The notes: generated by a model from the sequence alone, not told the origin. DNA of 64,000 nucleotides from Pseudomonas donghuensis (GCF_000259195.1 NZ_AJJP01000167.1:1-64000); one strand, 5' to 3'. Shown: positions 1-9,562, numbered from the stretch's first letter. Program-made: numbers and translations.

Positions 1-39
1 CGGTGCGGCGACCCGACTTGCCCCGCGATCAAGGCCACC

Positions 40-522
40 TCAGGCCTTCGCCCGCCGCGCCTTGAAGAACTCGGACAGAATCGTCCCGCACTCCTGCGCC
101 AGCACGCCCCCCTCGAACATCACCCGGTGATTGAGAAACCCCTGGGTAAAGAACTGCCCCTGGCTTTGCACCACGCCCGCCTTGGGCTCCAGCGCGCCAT
201 ACACCACCCGGCTGATCCGCGAATGGACAATCAGCCCGGCGCACATGCTGCACGGCTCCAGGGTCACATAGAGCGTACTACCCGGCAGGCGGTAGTTGCT
301 CGCTGCCTGGGCGGCGGCACGAATGGCGACCATCTCGGCGTGGGCGCTGGGATCGCTGCCGCTGATCGGGCAGTTGAAGCCACGGCCAATCACCTGACCG
401 TGCTGAACCACTACCGCGCCCACCGGCACTTCGCCCATGGCCGCGCCTTGCGCTGCCAACTCCAGCGCCAGGCGCATGAATTGCTGATCGCGGCTGCGAT
501 CGATGATCTGCGGCTGGCGCAT
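40..522 (-). CDS. tadA: tRNA-specific adenosine deaminase TadA
   Basis: Deaminates A34 to inosine in tRNA-Arg(ACG), allowing wobble decoding; acts as a cytosolic zinc-dependent homodimer. The roughly 160-residue protein carries the cytidine/deoxycytidylate deaminase signature: HAE (zinc ligand plus catalytic Glu) in SAHAEMV and the second zinc motif PCSMC in LEPCSMCAGL. The ATG at 522 is preferred over the in-frame GTG at 525; with it the start overlaps the TGA stop of the upstream multicopper oxidase (TGATG), implying translational coupling. Family length is normal. Identification is secure. Confidence 0.95.
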   Translation of the reverse strand: MRQPQIIDRSRDQQFMRLALELAAQGAAMGEVPVGAVVVQHGQVIGRGFNCPISGSDPSAHAEMVAIRAAAQAASNYRLPGSTLYVTLEPCSMCAGLIVHSRISRVVYGALEPKAGVVQSQGQFFTQGFLNHRVMFEGGVLAQECGTILSEFFKARRAKA

Positions 523-1898
523 CACGCCACCTCGATCGCGGCCATCAGGCCGGTTTCCATATGGTCGATCACGTGGCAGTGGAACATCCAGGTACCCGGG
601 TTATCGGCCACCAGCGCCACCCGTGCGCGCTCGTTCTTGCCCAGCAGGTAGGTGTCGGTGTAGTACGGTTCGATCTTGCGCTTGTTCGAGCCGATCACCT
701 TGAAACTCATGCCGTGCAGGTGAATCGGGTGTTGGTACTGGGTCATGTTCTTCAGCTCGAAGATGTAGCTCTTGCCCTTTTGCAGCGTGGCGATCGGCCG
801 ATCGGCACAGGTCTTGTCGGTGATGTCCCAGGCCTTGCCGTTGATCTGCCACAAGCTTGGCGGCTTGCCGTTCTCGGTGTTCACCGACACCGAGCCGACC
901 CACTCGAAATTGAAGTTGAGCTTCTCGGCATTGGCCAGGTCCGGCTCGGCAATCGGATTGGCCGGCAGCGCCGGCGGCCAGTCGCCCGGCCCTTCGCTGC
1001 TGGCCACCGAGCGCAGGGTCCCCAGGCGCACCGGACCATCGCGCAACGACAGCTCTTCACCGGCCGGCGGCATCTTGATCGCCAGGCAGATACGCATGCC
1101 CGGGCCCAGCCAGTAGTCCTTGCCCAGCGGGCGCGGGGTGATGGGATTGCCGTCCAGCGCGTAGACCTTCGCCTCGAAGTTGCCCTTGAGGTTGATGCGA
1201 TAGGTCAGGGTGTTGTCGAGGTTCAGCAAGCGCACCCGCACGATTTGTCCGGCAGGCATGTCGACCACGGCGTTGGCCTGGCCATTGATGGTGATCAGCC
1301 GGCCCGCAGTGCCGCCACGGGCGGCCTCGCGCGGGATGCTGAAGGGCAGGTACGCGCCCTGCTCGTCCACGTGCCAGTTCTTCAGGCTCAGGGTGCGTTC
1401 ATGCTTGAAGCCGGTAGGCTCGCGCTCCTCGACAATCAGCGGGCCGACCAGGCCGCGGCCGAGTTCCTCGGAGCTGTTCACATGCGGGTGGTACCAGTAG
1501 CTGCCGGCATCCGGCACGCGGAACTTGTAGTCGAAGTACTCGCCCGGCAACACCGGCAGTTGCGAGACGTATGGCACACCGTCCATCTCCAGCGGCAGGC
1601 GGATGCCATGCCAGTGGATGGTGGTGGCCACCGGCAGGTGATTGATGAAACGTACCCGCAACCATTCGCCCTGGCGCACCCGCAGTTCGGTACCCGGCGC
1701 CGACGGACCGAAGGCCCAGGCCTCGGTCTTGAACCCGCAGACCAGCTCGACATCCAGCGGTGCGGCGATCAGCTCGTAGTCATGCCCGGCATTCGGATCG
1801 GTGCGCCCCAGCCAGTAACGGGATGCACCACCCGCGCCCAGGCCAATCGCCACCAGGCCGCTCAGGCCACCGAGAATTTGTCGCCGGGTAAAGGACAT
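522..1898 (-). CDS. Tat-exported multicopper oxidase
   Basis: A three-domain cupredoxin oxidase that couples one-electron substrate oxidation (metal ion or phenolic) to reduction of O2 to water, probably in the periplasm. All four copper-ligand motifs are visible: HWHG, WYHPH, HPIHLHG and HCHVIDHMETG. The N-terminus MSFTRRQILGG is a twin-arginine signal followed by a hydrophobic Gly/Ala/Leu stretch. For that reason the ATG at 1898 (458 aa, GAGG upstream) is chosen over an upstream extension to 1958. The gene overlaps tadA. Substrate (copper, manganese or laccase-type) cannot be told from sequence; there is no Met-rich copper-resistance insert like that of CueO. Confidence 0.88.
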   Translation of the reverse strand: MSFTRRQILGGLSGLVAIGLGAGGASRYWLGRTDPNAGHDYELIAAPLDVELVCGFKTEAWAFGPSAPGTELRVRQGEWLRVRFINHLPVATTIHWHGIRLPLEMDGVPYVSQLPVLPGEYFDYKFRVPDAGSYWYHPHVNSSEELGRGLVGPLIVEEREPTGFKHERTLSLKNWHVDEQGAYLPFSIPREAARGGTAGRLITINGQANAVVDMPAGQIVRVRLLNLDNTLTYRINLKGNFEAKVYALDGNPITPRPLGKDYWLGPGMRICLAIKMPPAGEELSLRDGPVRLGTLRSVASSEGPGDWPPALPANPIAEPDLANAEKLNFNFEWVGSVSVNTENGKPPSLWQINGKAWDITDKTCADRPIATLQKGKSYIFELKNMTQYQHPIHLHGMSFKVIGSNKRKIEPYYTDTYLLGKNERARVALVADNPGTWMFHCHVIDHMETGLMAAIEVA

Positions 1899-2030
1899 GC
1901 AGCAGGTACCTCGTAATGCCAGGAACAACATGCCGGCACCCGGCGAAAAAAGCGCCAAGGTACCGGCGATGAAGGGCGAATACGATACACCTGCAATTGA
2001 GAAATATTAAGTGAAGAGTTGCCGCAGGGC

Positions 2031-4652
2031 CTACTCACCTGGCCTTATCACGCCTGGCGGGGCAGTAATGGCGTCACGAAACGCAACGGGCTGATCCTGC
2101 GTCTGCAATGCCAGGCGCAAGTCACCCTGTACGATACCGTCGGGGTTGCCCATGCTCGGCAAGTAGTATTCACCCGCATCCAGGGTAATGCCGGTCGCCT
2201 GCCCCGGCCCGGCATCGACCAGGCGCAAGCCTGGCACCCCTTGCAGTTCCGCCAGCCCTGGTACGCGCTTGTACAGGTTGCTGTGGGTGTTGCCGACCAG
2301 CGCCACCCATTTGCCTGCGCCAGGCTCCGCTTGCCTGGCGGTAATAACCCGGTTGGCATAGTAGTTCATGACTTTCTGGCGCAGCGGATTGAACGGTTGC
2401 TCAACCTCAAGGCCCTCCAACTGATAGCTCGCCACACAATCCACAGCCTGTACCCTGATACGGTTGGCCCGGGCTTTTCTTACCAGTTCAAGGAAGGTGT
2501 AGCGGCCAGTGGGATCGGTACGATGCCCGACATCCAGCCGCTCCAGATAGCGCCGCAATTGCGCACTCATGCGCCCGCTGCGATGGAACAGGTCCAGGTC
2601 TGCCTGGTGCAGATCGGTCATCAGGTGCTCGAGATAAAGCGTGCGTACGCCTTTGGCATACATCGGCGTGAGGTTTTCCAGCAGCCAACGCTTGCTGGCG
2701 ATCGAGGCGTGCGATTCGCCGATGACCACGCCGGCGTGCTCGTCGAACAATTCGATGAATGCCCGCTGCGGGCTGATCGAGGCCGCTGGCGGGTGAATCC
2801 TGAACCTGGGCAGGGTTATCCGGGTGAAGAAAGTCTCGGCATCGGTGCGCAATTGCTGCCGAATCTGCTCCAGGCTATCGCGCACTTCCATCAGCGGCGA
2901 CTCCGGGTCGTAGTAATCACCGCCGATTGCCCGCCGGTTCCTCGCACTGAGCAGTTCCCGCACCGCAGGCCGGGCCGGTTCGGGGACTTCATAGCGGCCT
3001 GGAACGGCCTCGAAGGGCGAATAATCCACCATCGCGACCGCCGGCTCGGGCGTCAGCCCTCCCAGGCACTGGCCGCCCCCGCGCAAACAGGCGGACTCGA
3101 GCACGACCCACTGCCCCTGCTCGTCCAGGCGCACGGGTATTACGCCATTGAAGGCAAACGGATTGTCTTCAGGAACAATCAACCAGGTACGCAAGGCCTG
3201 GTCATAGCGAACCCGGTAGGGCCCCCCCTCGAGCTCGATGTACTGGGCACCATCAGCCAGGCTACTGACACCTTGCAAGGGGCCGCTCGTGGCCGCTGGC
3301 ACATCGATGATCACATTGCCTTCAAGCGGGCCCAGCCCTTGCGCCGCCCCCCGCCCCAGTGGCAGCAGAAACGGCAGGTTGAGCAGCAGATCGACACCGG
3401 CAAGGATGGCCCCAAGCAAGCCCGCCCGACGCTCTTCGGGGTTGTCGCCATCGACCGCCTGCTCGATGTTCAACGCAAGGCTGGCAGTACCTACAGCCAC
3501 CGCCAGCAGTGCCAACGGCCAACCGGCAGGCGCCACGGCACCGAGCAGGCGCGAAGCCACGCCCAGGTAGCCCACCCACAACTGCGCACGCAGTTCGGCA
3601 TTGGTGCGCAGGGCCGCATCGGTTTCAAGTTCCATGTGCTGCCGGGCGTTGTCGCGCATCCAGGTGAAGACCTCGCCGTTGATCGGCGCACGCTGCACCT
3701 GAGCGGCAAATGCCTCTACCGAGCCTTGCGCCCAGGAGGCGAGTTGATCACGCAACCCCTGCACCTGCTGCGGAGCGCTGGAGAAATAAGCCAACAATTG
3801 CTCGCGGCTGGCGGCCACCTGCAGCCAGCCAAACAGCCATTCGAACAGTTCCCGCTGGCTACTGAAAGCCTGGAACGACGGCACCGCACCGGGCATGTAG
3901 AGCACATGCTGTGGCTGTGCCCCCGGCCCCTGCAACCACACCAGCGCCGACGACACCTGCCCGGCCAGGCTCAAGGTCGCAAGCTGAATGCCGGCAGCAG
4001 GTTGCTGCACTTGTTCAAAATGCTGCAGATGCACAGCAACGCTGCTGTCGAAGCCGACAGCGTCGAACACCAGTTGCAACTGCTGCTCGTTCAGATGCCC
4101 ACCGAGGCCTGCCTGCAACGCTTGCGCCAGGTAATTGAGCTTGCTGAGCGCGCGCACGTCAGCACCGTGCTCGACCCAGAACGCCGTACGCTGGCGCTGG
4201 AACCCGGCGCCAAAGTCCATCTCCCACAAGGCGTTAAGGACTTTTTGCGGATCCAGACGCACTTCATTGCTTTCATCGAAACGCCGCGCCTCTGGCCCCT
4301 CGGTGTAGAAACCGCCGTACAACTGCAGAAGGTCGGCGTTGTCCTGGTCACTGACGCGAAAGCGGCGCATGACTAACTCGGTCAAGGTCCAAGACTGATA
4401 AGGCGTTCCATAGTGCTCCCAACCGGTGTAGCTGCGGTCGTTGCTGGCGGCGTGGGAAAAACGATTCCAGTAGATCTTGTCCGGATCCCCGTGCTGGTTG
4501 GTTTGTGTGACCAGCAGTTGCATCGCCGCCAAGCGAGCGCTGGCATGCAGGTCCGGGAAGGCATTGACCACCGTTTCGGCAAGCTGGCGCAGCGATGCAC
4601 GCGCCGCCTCAAGGTGCAGGTTGGACTGATCAACAGACTGCAAATGTTCCAT
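2031..4652 (-). CDS. Large dermonecrotic-toxin-family protein with C-terminal TIKI/ChaN-like domain (paralog 1)
   Basis: An 873-residue protein without a signal peptide, resembling the Pseudomonas proteins called dermonecrotic toxin (DUF6543) or membrane-targeted effector-domain toxin. In order: an N-terminal conserved region (WEHYG, LVMRRF, SDQDNADLLQ); two hydrophobic helical hairpins at about residues 365-430, plausible membrane-insertion segments; a linker module with WLIVPEDNPFAFNG and RGGG; then a C-terminal domain with GESH (about 643-646), YLEHL (about 672) and GNTH (about 786). Two GxxH motifs plus an acidic residue are the hallmark of the TIKI/TraB/ChaN/EreA superfamily, which also includes the Pasteurella multocida toxin C2 domain. 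Divergent to its paralog at 4863. Role in host or insect intoxication is inference. Confidence 0.72.
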   Translation of the reverse strand: MEHLQSVDQSNLHLEAARASLRQLAETVVNAFPDLHASARLAAMQLLVTQTNQHGDPDKIYWNRFSHAASNDRSYTGWEHYGTPYQSWTLTELVMRRFRVSDQDNADLLQLYGGFYTEGPEARRFDESNEVRLDPQKVLNALWEMDFGAGFQRQRTAFWVEHGADVRALSKLNYLAQALQAGLGGHLNEQQLQLVFDAVGFDSSVAVHLQHFEQVQQPAAGIQLATLSLAGQVSSALVWLQGPGAQPQHVLYMPGAVPSFQAFSSQRELFEWLFGWLQVAASREQLLAYFSSAPQQVQGLRDQLASWAQGSVEAFAAQVQRAPINGEVFTWMRDNARQHMELETDAALRTNAELRAQLWVGYLGVASRLLGAVAPAGWPLALLAVAVGTASLALNIEQAVDGDNPEERRAGLLGAILAGVDLLLNLPFLLPLGRGAAQGLGPLEGNVIIDVPAATSGPLQGVSSLADGAQYIELEGGPYRVRYDQALRTWLIVPEDNPFAFNGVIPVRLDEQGQWVVLESACLRGGGQCLGGLTPEPAVAMVDYSPFEAVPGRYEVPEPARPAVRELLSARNRRAIGGDYYDPESPLMEVRDSLEQIRQQLRTDAETFFTRITLPRFRIHPPAASISPQRAFIELFDEHAGVVIGESHASIASKRWLLENLTPMYAKGVRTLYLEHLMTDLHQADLDLFHRSGRMSAQLRRYLERLDVGHRTDPTGRYTFLELVRKARANRIRVQAVDCVASYQLEGLEVEQPFNPLRQKVMNYYANRVITARQAEPGAGKWVALVGNTHSNLYKRVPGLAELQGVPGLRLVDAGPGQATGITLDAGEYYLPSMGNPDGIVQGDLRLALQTQDQPVAFRDAITAPPGVIRPGE

Positions 4653-4862
4653 GACATGAGTTCCTTTGCATAAGAAGCCCTCAGCCTGGGTTATACGTCG
4701 ATGTCATCAGTCCTAAATAAGTATCCCTGACAGCCATCAGCTAGACAGCGAAACGGCTCAGTGCAACGCCAGAAAAATCTATTTCGTTGTATCAACAAAT
4801 ACCTATGACAGCAGGTACGACGCAGACCTCCTCAATGGGCATTCGTCTACAAGGAGATGCAC
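4653..4862. other. Divergent promoter region between the two large toxin genes
   Basis: About 210 bases, visibly AT-richer than the flanking genes, separate the two start codons and must hold both promoters. AAAGGA precedes the minus-strand start at 4652 and AAGGAG (4851-4856) precedes the plus-strand start at 4863. A short dyad TTGT-ATCA-ACAA lies near 4784-4797. No confident -10/-35 pair could be assigned. Confidence 0.4.
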
Positions 4863-7793
4863 ATGCCCTATCAATTAAATGTCCATTCCAATTCGCTGGC
4901 CTCCAGCCAAGCTCAGAAGCAAGCGCTCAACACGATCGCCACCACGCTGGTGACTAAATGCCCGGACATGTGGGAAATGGCCCGCGAGGTTGCCCGAAAT
5001 CTGTTGCTCAAATTCACCGGAAAGACGCCGGAACCAGACACAATCTACTGGCACCGCTTCGCTGGCGCGGTGAGCAGCATCCGAAGTTTCACCGGCTGGG
5101 AACATTACGGCCCACCGCTTGAGTCGATGACCTTGCCGCAGTTGGTCATGCGCCGTTTCAACAGCCACGACCAGGACAACAGCGATCTGCTGCAACAGAA
5201 CGGTGGCTTTTATCGGGCCGGGCCACACAGCCCGGTTTTCAACGAAACCAATGAAATACGTATGCTGGGCCAGGATGTGCTCAATGAATTCTGGCAGATC
5301 GACTTCAGTACGCTGTTCAACCACAAGCTCGATGCCTTCTGGCAAGCCCATGCCGATGATTTTCGCCTGATGGCCAAGGTCAACTTTCTCGCCAAAGCGT
5401 ATGAGGATTATCAAAGCGGCACTCTGTACCCGCAGCACTGCCAGGCGATCTTCAAGGCAGTGGCAGGCGACTTGCGCGCCCCGATAACCCGAAAGCAACT
5501 GGCGGTTGAAGTGCAGGCGGCGCAAGGCTGGAGCGTTCGAACATTCGACATTGGCGGCTACCTGGCCAGCGATATCGTGCGTATTGTCTCCCCTGAAGGC
5601 CATCAGTTTGTCTATATGCCCGGGGAAACAACCAGCCTGCACAGCTTCGAAACCAACAACGACCTGCACATCTGGGTACTGCAACAGGCCTGTACCGACC
5701 TGGTCAGCCTCGCCCGCTTCGAATCGCATTTTCCATTGTCGGCCCACCCGCCACGGGGCTCGGGTGTCGGCCTGAACAGCCTTATCGAACTGTTAGTAAC
5801 CAGTTACGGTCATGGTGACCATTCGTTGATCAACCAGCTCGACCGGCCAATCGCCGGAGATCTGTTCAGCTACCTGCGAGACCAGGCCCGCGAACGCATG
5901 TATGCCGACGCTGATACGGCACTGCGCTCGAACACCGAACTGCGCAAACAGATGTGGATCGGGTATCTCAATGCCTTTACCAACACCTTTGGTGTCATCG
6001 GTGCGATGTGCTGGCCAGTGGCATTGGCGGTGGTAGGCGCGGACCTGGCCAGCCTGGGCCTGAACATCGATCAGGCGGTGAACGGCGACACCACGGCGCA
6101 ACGCAAGGCCGGTGTCACTGGCGCCATCGTCAGCGCGGTCAGTGCCGCCTTCGACGCCACCCTGGTATTCGGTGCCAGCCCCGCCGGCGAAGTCGCGGAA
6201 ATCATCGACCCACTCGAAGCCGAACGCAGCGCCAGCGCTGCAGGCACACCTCGACCGCCCTTCGCCAGTGAAACCCGTCCACTGCCGCAGGTGCTGGACC
6301 TGCCCCTGGAGCGGCCGATCGCCAACGTCATTGTCGATGGGCAACACCCACAACTGGAGGGCAAGCTGCGCGGCACGTACCTGCTCAATAGGCAGACCTA
6401 CATCACCCTCAACGGTGATCCTTATGCAGTGCGCTACGTTGGTGAAATGAAAACCTGGGTGATCGTCGATGAACAGAACCCGTACGCGTTCTACCGCAGT
6501 CAACCCGTGAGGCTCAACGCCAATGGCCAGTGGGAACTGCCACCCAGGCCCGGCCTGCGAGGGGGAGGCAAGTTCTGGAGCAAACATCCCTGGGGCTCGA
6601 GCCCCGTAGCGCCAACACCCGTCGTACTGCCCCCGTCGCCCTACGAAGTACCCGTCGAATTACGCGCAAAACTGCAAAACGCCGCCAACAAGCCGGGCGA
6701 CCGGTTCCTCAGCGGCTACACAGACATGGATGATCGCGAGCTCAACGCAGCGGCCGCCTCTTTCACTCGGATACGCCAGCAGTTGGCTGAGGAAAGCCGT
6801 ACGTACCTTCGTAGGGTGCAGGTGCCGCCGCGTGTAGAGATCCCGTCGCTACCGACAAACAGCACGCCCAAGTCAATTATCAAGGAGGCTTTTCAGCGCG
6901 CCGAAGGGCTGGTGATTGGTGAGCGTCACAGCTCGATTGCGAGCAAGAAGTTCCTGATCGAGAACATGGAGGTGCTTGCCAAGCAAAGAGTTCGCACGCT
7001 GTACATGGAGCATTTACTGACCGACTTCCATCAGGCCGACCTGGATACTTTCATGCGCACAGGGACGATGCCCCAAGGCCTGAACAAATACCTGGAGAGC
7101 CTTGATAGCGGGTTCGGAACCGACCCGTCAGGCCAGTTCACCTTTCTCAACCTGGTCAAGACCGCGCAGCGCAACCACCTGCGTATCCAGGCAATTGACT
7201 GCATGGCCAGCTACCGTCAGACGGGCCTGGTGGATCCGAAAGACACCCTGCGCATCGAAATGATGAATCGCTATGCCACTTCAATCATCAGTGCTGTAGA
7301 ACAGCAAAGCCCGGGACGCTGGATTGCACTGGTAGGCGAAACCCACGCCAATACCTTCGAGCAGGTGCCAGGGCTCAGTGAGTTGAACCAGGCCATTGGC
7401 CTGCGGGTAGCCGATGCCGAGGCAGGAACCACTGTCGGCCTGTTTGTCGATGAAGGCAGGTTTGGCGAGCTGTCCAAAAACGGGCCACCACGCTTCATCA
7501 AGAACGACCTGGTCCTGCGAATGGTGACTCCGGGCTCGTGGGCTGCCGATGTAGTGGCTACCCACGAAGCTCGCCTGTCGCGGACCGGTATGTTCCTGAT
7601 CGAACGCCAGGGCGACCAAACCCTGCTGTTCCATCGCAGCATCGACCGTTCGATCGTACGCACCGTTATTCGCGTTACCGAGGACCATGTCTCAATCGAC
7701 CGACCCTCCTGGCCGCGCGTCCACAGGCGGCGCTTCAACGACCTGCGCGAACTGGCCGCGGCGCTCAAGCTCATGGGGATGACCGAGGCCTGA
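4863..7793 (+). CDS. Large dermonecrotic-toxin-family protein with TIKI/ChaN-like and SH2-like C-terminal regions (paralog 2)
   Basis: A 976-residue paralog of the divergent 873-residue toxin, with the same order: N-terminal conserved block (WEHYG, LVMRRF, DQDNSDLLQ), hydrophobic hairpins at about 370-440, a linker module (WVIVDEQNPYAFY, RGGG), and a C-terminal domain with GERH (about 685), YMEHLL (about 714) and GETH (about 824). Unlike the paralog it continues for about 100 residues. These include GMFLIER, a DQTLLF strand and RFNDLRELAAAL, a pattern resembling the betaB-to-alphaB core of SH2 domains, although the canonical Arg position holds Glu with Arg next. The ATG at 4863 is chosen because AAGGAG lies 6 nt upstream; the ATG at 4857 abuts it. 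No signal peptide; export route unknown. Confidence 0.72.
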   Translation: MPYQLNVHSNSLASSQAQKQALNTIATTLVTKCPDMWEMAREVARNLLLKFTGKTPEPDTIYWHRFAGAVSSIRSFTGWEHYGPPLESMTLPQLVMRRFNSHDQDNSDLLQQNGGFYRAGPHSPVFNETNEIRMLGQDVLNEFWQIDFSTLFNHKLDAFWQAHADDFRLMAKVNFLAKAYEDYQSGTLYPQHCQAIFKAVAGDLRAPITRKQLAVEVQAAQGWSVRTFDIGGYLASDIVRIVSPEGHQFVYMPGETTSLHSFETNNDLHIWVLQQACTDLVSLARFESHFPLSAHPPRGSGVGLNSLIELLVTSYGHGDHSLINQLDRPIAGDLFSYLRDQARERMYADADTALRSNTELRKQMWIGYLNAFTNTFGVIGAMCWPVALAVVGADLASLGLNIDQAVNGDTTAQRKAGVTGAIVSAVSAAFDATLVFGASPAGEVAEIIDPLEAERSASAAGTPRPPFASETRPLPQVLDLPLERPIANVIVDGQHPQLEGKLRGTYLLNRQTYITLNGDPYAVRYVGEMKTWVIVDEQNPYAFYRSQPVRLNANGQWELPPRPGLRGGGKFWSKHPWGSSPVAPTPVVLPPSPYEVPVELRAKLQNAANKPGDRFLSGYTDMDDRELNAAAASFTRIRQQLAEESRTYLRRVQVPPRVEIPSLPTNSTPKSIIKEAFQRAEGLVIGERHSSIASKKFLIENMEVLAKQRVRTLYMEHLLTDFHQADLDTFMRTGTMPQGLNKYLESLDSGFGTDPSGQFTFLNLVKTAQRNHLRIQAIDCMASYRQTGLVDPKDTLRIEMMNRYATSIISAVEQQSPGRWIALVGETHANTFEQVPGLSELNQAIGLRVADAEAGTTVGLFVDEGRFGELSKNGPPRFIKNDLVLRMVTPGSWAADVVATHEARLSRTGMFLIERQGDQTLLFHRSIDRSIVRTVIRVTEDHVSIDRPSWPRVHRRRFNDLRELAAALKLMGMTEA

Positions 7794-7826
7794 AAAAACA
7801 AACGCCCCGACATGTCGGGGCGTTTG
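7793..7826. terminator. Bidirectional terminator between toxin 2 and guaA
   Basis: A perfect 28-base palindrome (CAAACGCCCCGA-CATG and its complement) spans 7799-7826. Six A residues at 7793-7798 give a T-run on the minus strand, so it is a clear Rho-independent terminator for guaA. It also ends the converging toxin transcript, with a weaker T-tract in that direction. Confidence 0.85.
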
Positions 7827-7858
7827 CTTCACGCGCTACAGCGCTTCACGCAGCGGGA

Positions 7859-9436
7859 TCATTCCCACTCGATGGTCGCTGGCGGCTTGCTCGACACGTC
7901 GTAGGTGACGCGGGAGATGCCTTCGATCTCGTTGATGATCCGGCCGCTGACGGTTTCCAGCAGCTCGTAAGGCAGGTGCGCCCAACGGGCGGTCATGAAG
8001 TCGATGGTCTCGACCGCACGCAGGGCCACGACCCAGGCGTAACGACGGCCGTCACCGACCACGCCCACCGATTTCACCGGCTGAAACACCACGAAGGCCT
8101 GGCTGACCTTGTGGTACCAGTCGGCCTTGCGCAGTTCTTCGATGAAGATGTGGTCGGCGCGACGCAGCAGGTCGGCGTATTCCTTCTTCACTTCGCCAAG
8201 GATGCGCACGCCCAGGCCCGGGCCCGGGAACGGGTGACGGTAGACCATGTCGTACGGCAGGCCCAGCTCCAGGCCAAGGCGGCGAACCTCGTCCTTGAAC
8301 AGCTCGCGCAGCGGCTCGACCAGCTTGAGGTTCATCTCTTCCGGCAGGCCACCGACGTTGTGGTGCGACTTGATCACGTGGGCCTTGCCGCTCTTGGCGC
8401 CAGCCGACTCGATCACGTCCGGGTAGATGGTGCCCTGGGCCAGGTACTTGATGTTGTGCAGCTTGTTCGACTCGGCATCGAACACGTCGATGAAGGTGCG
8501 ACCGATGATCTTGCGCTTCTTCTCAGGGTCAGCCTCGCCGGCCAGGTTGGTCAGGAACTGCTCTTCGGCGTTGGCGCGGATTACCTTGACGCCCATGTTC
8601 TCGGCGAACATGGCCATCACTTGCTCGCCTTCATGCAGGCGCAGCAGGCCGTTGTCGACGAACACGCAGGTCAGCTGGTCGCCGATGGCCTTGTGCAGCA
8701 GGGCTGCGACCACCGAGGAGTCGACGCCGCCGGACAGGCCGAGCAGGACGTTGTCGCTGCCAACCTGGGCGCGGATCTGGGCGATGGCGTCTTCAGCGAT
8801 GTGCGACGGCGTCCACAGTGCTTCGCAGCCGCAGATGTCGAGGATGAAGCGCGAGAGGATGCGACCGCCCTGCTTGGTGTGGGTCACTTCCGGGTGGAAC
8901 TGCACGCCGTAGTAGCCACGGGTGTCGTCGGCCATGCCGGCGATCGGGCAGCTCGGGGTGCTGGCCAGGATGTGGAACTCTTCCGGGATGCGGGTGACCT
9001 TGTCACCGTGGCTCATCCACACGTCCAGGCCGAGGACGCCGTCGGCATCGACGTGGTCTTCGATGCCATCGAGCAGGCGGCTCTTGCCGACTACATCGAC
9101 GCGGGCATAGCCGAACTCACGCAGCTCGGAGCCTTCAACCTTGCCGCCCAGCTGTTCGGCCATGGTCTGCATGCCGTAGCAGATACCGAACACCGGTACG
9201 CCCAGGTCCCAGACGGCCTGTGGCGCGCGCGGGCTGTCGGCTTCGTGCACGGACTCGGGGCCACCGGCGAGGATGATGCCGCGCGGGGCGAATTCGCGAA
9301 TCGCTTCATCGTCCATGTCGAACGGGTGCAGTTCGCAATACACGCCGATTTCGCGCACGCGGCGGGCGATCAGCTGGGTGTACTGGGAACCGAAGTCGAG
9401 GATCAGGATGCGGTGAGCGTGAATGTCGAGGGCCAT
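7859..9436 (-). CDS. guaA: GMP synthase (glutamine-hydrolysing)
   Basis: Converts XMP to GMP with ATP and glutamine, the last step of guanine nucleotide synthesis. The 525-residue length equals the family norm. The N-terminal class I amidotransferase shows the nucleophile motif GICYGMQ; the central ATP pyrophosphatase P-loop is LSGGVDSS; the C-terminal dimerisation domain ends with the conserved [15 protein letters not shown]. It lies 126 bases downstream of guaB on the same strand, the usual guaBA arrangement, and ends at a strong terminator. Confidence 0.98.
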   Translation of the reverse strand: MALDIHAHRILILDFGSQYTQLIARRVREIGVYCELHPFDMDDEAIREFAPRGIILAGGPESVHEADSPRAPQAVWDLGVPVFGICYGMQTMAEQLGGKVEGSELREFGYARVDVVGKSRLLDGIEDHVDADGVLGLDVWMSHGDKVTRIPEEFHILASTPSCPIAGMADDTRGYYGVQFHPEVTHTKQGGRILSRFILDICGCEALWTPSHIAEDAIAQIRAQVGSDNVLLGLSGGVDSSVVAALLHKAIGDQLTCVFVDNGLLRLHEGEQVMAMFAENMGVKVIRANAEEQFLTNLAGEADPEKKRKIIGRTFIDVFDAESNKLHNIKYLAQGTIYPDVIESAGAKSGKAHVIKSHHNVGGLPEEMNLKLVEPLRELFKDEVRRLGLELGLPYDMVYRHPFPGPGLGVRILGEVKKEYADLLRRADHIFIEELRKADWYHKVSQAFVVFQPVKSVGVVGDGRRYAWVVALRAVETIDFMTARWAHLPYELLETVSGRIINEIEGISRVTYDVSSKPPATIEWE

Positions 9437-9463
9437 GACTCAATCTCTGATGCAGTTGCAAGC

Positions 9464-9549
9464 TTCAAGCTGCAAGCTGCAAGTTGTTCGGGAATTACGC
9501 GGTAGCCGCTGCAGAGCAACTACCGCTTGGAGCTAGAAGCTTGTCACTT
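9464..9549. repeat. Imperfect inverted repeat in the guaB-guaA gap
   Basis: The gap contains reiterated GCTTCAAGCTGCAAGCTGCAAG-like units (about 9469-9485) and, about 50 bases on, a diverged inverted copy (CTTGGAGCTAGAAGCTTG). The transcript could fold into a long imperfect hairpin between guaB and guaA. It looks like one of the small dispersed AGCTTCAAGCTGCAAG repeats common in Pseudomonas spacers. Function unknown. Confidence 0.4.
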
Positions 9550-9562
9550 GCCGCTGGAGGCG

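Noticed and set aside
1899..1958. 20-codon N-terminal extension of the multicopper oxidase
   Set aside because: It would bury the twin-arginine signal, which begins at 1898.
2019..4376. 785-codon open frame antisense to the first giant toxin
   Set aside because: The minus-strand frame has motifs shared with its paralog at 4863; the plus-strand frame has none.
4784..4797. TTGT-ATCA-ACAA as a HexR site
   Set aside because: Spacing is 4 rather than 7-8 bases and the neighbouring genes are toxins.
7538..9505. 655-codon open frame antisense to guaA
   Set aside because: GC-rich third-position shadow of guaA; no recognisable domain, no RBS, His/Val/Asp-biased composition typical of antisense frames.
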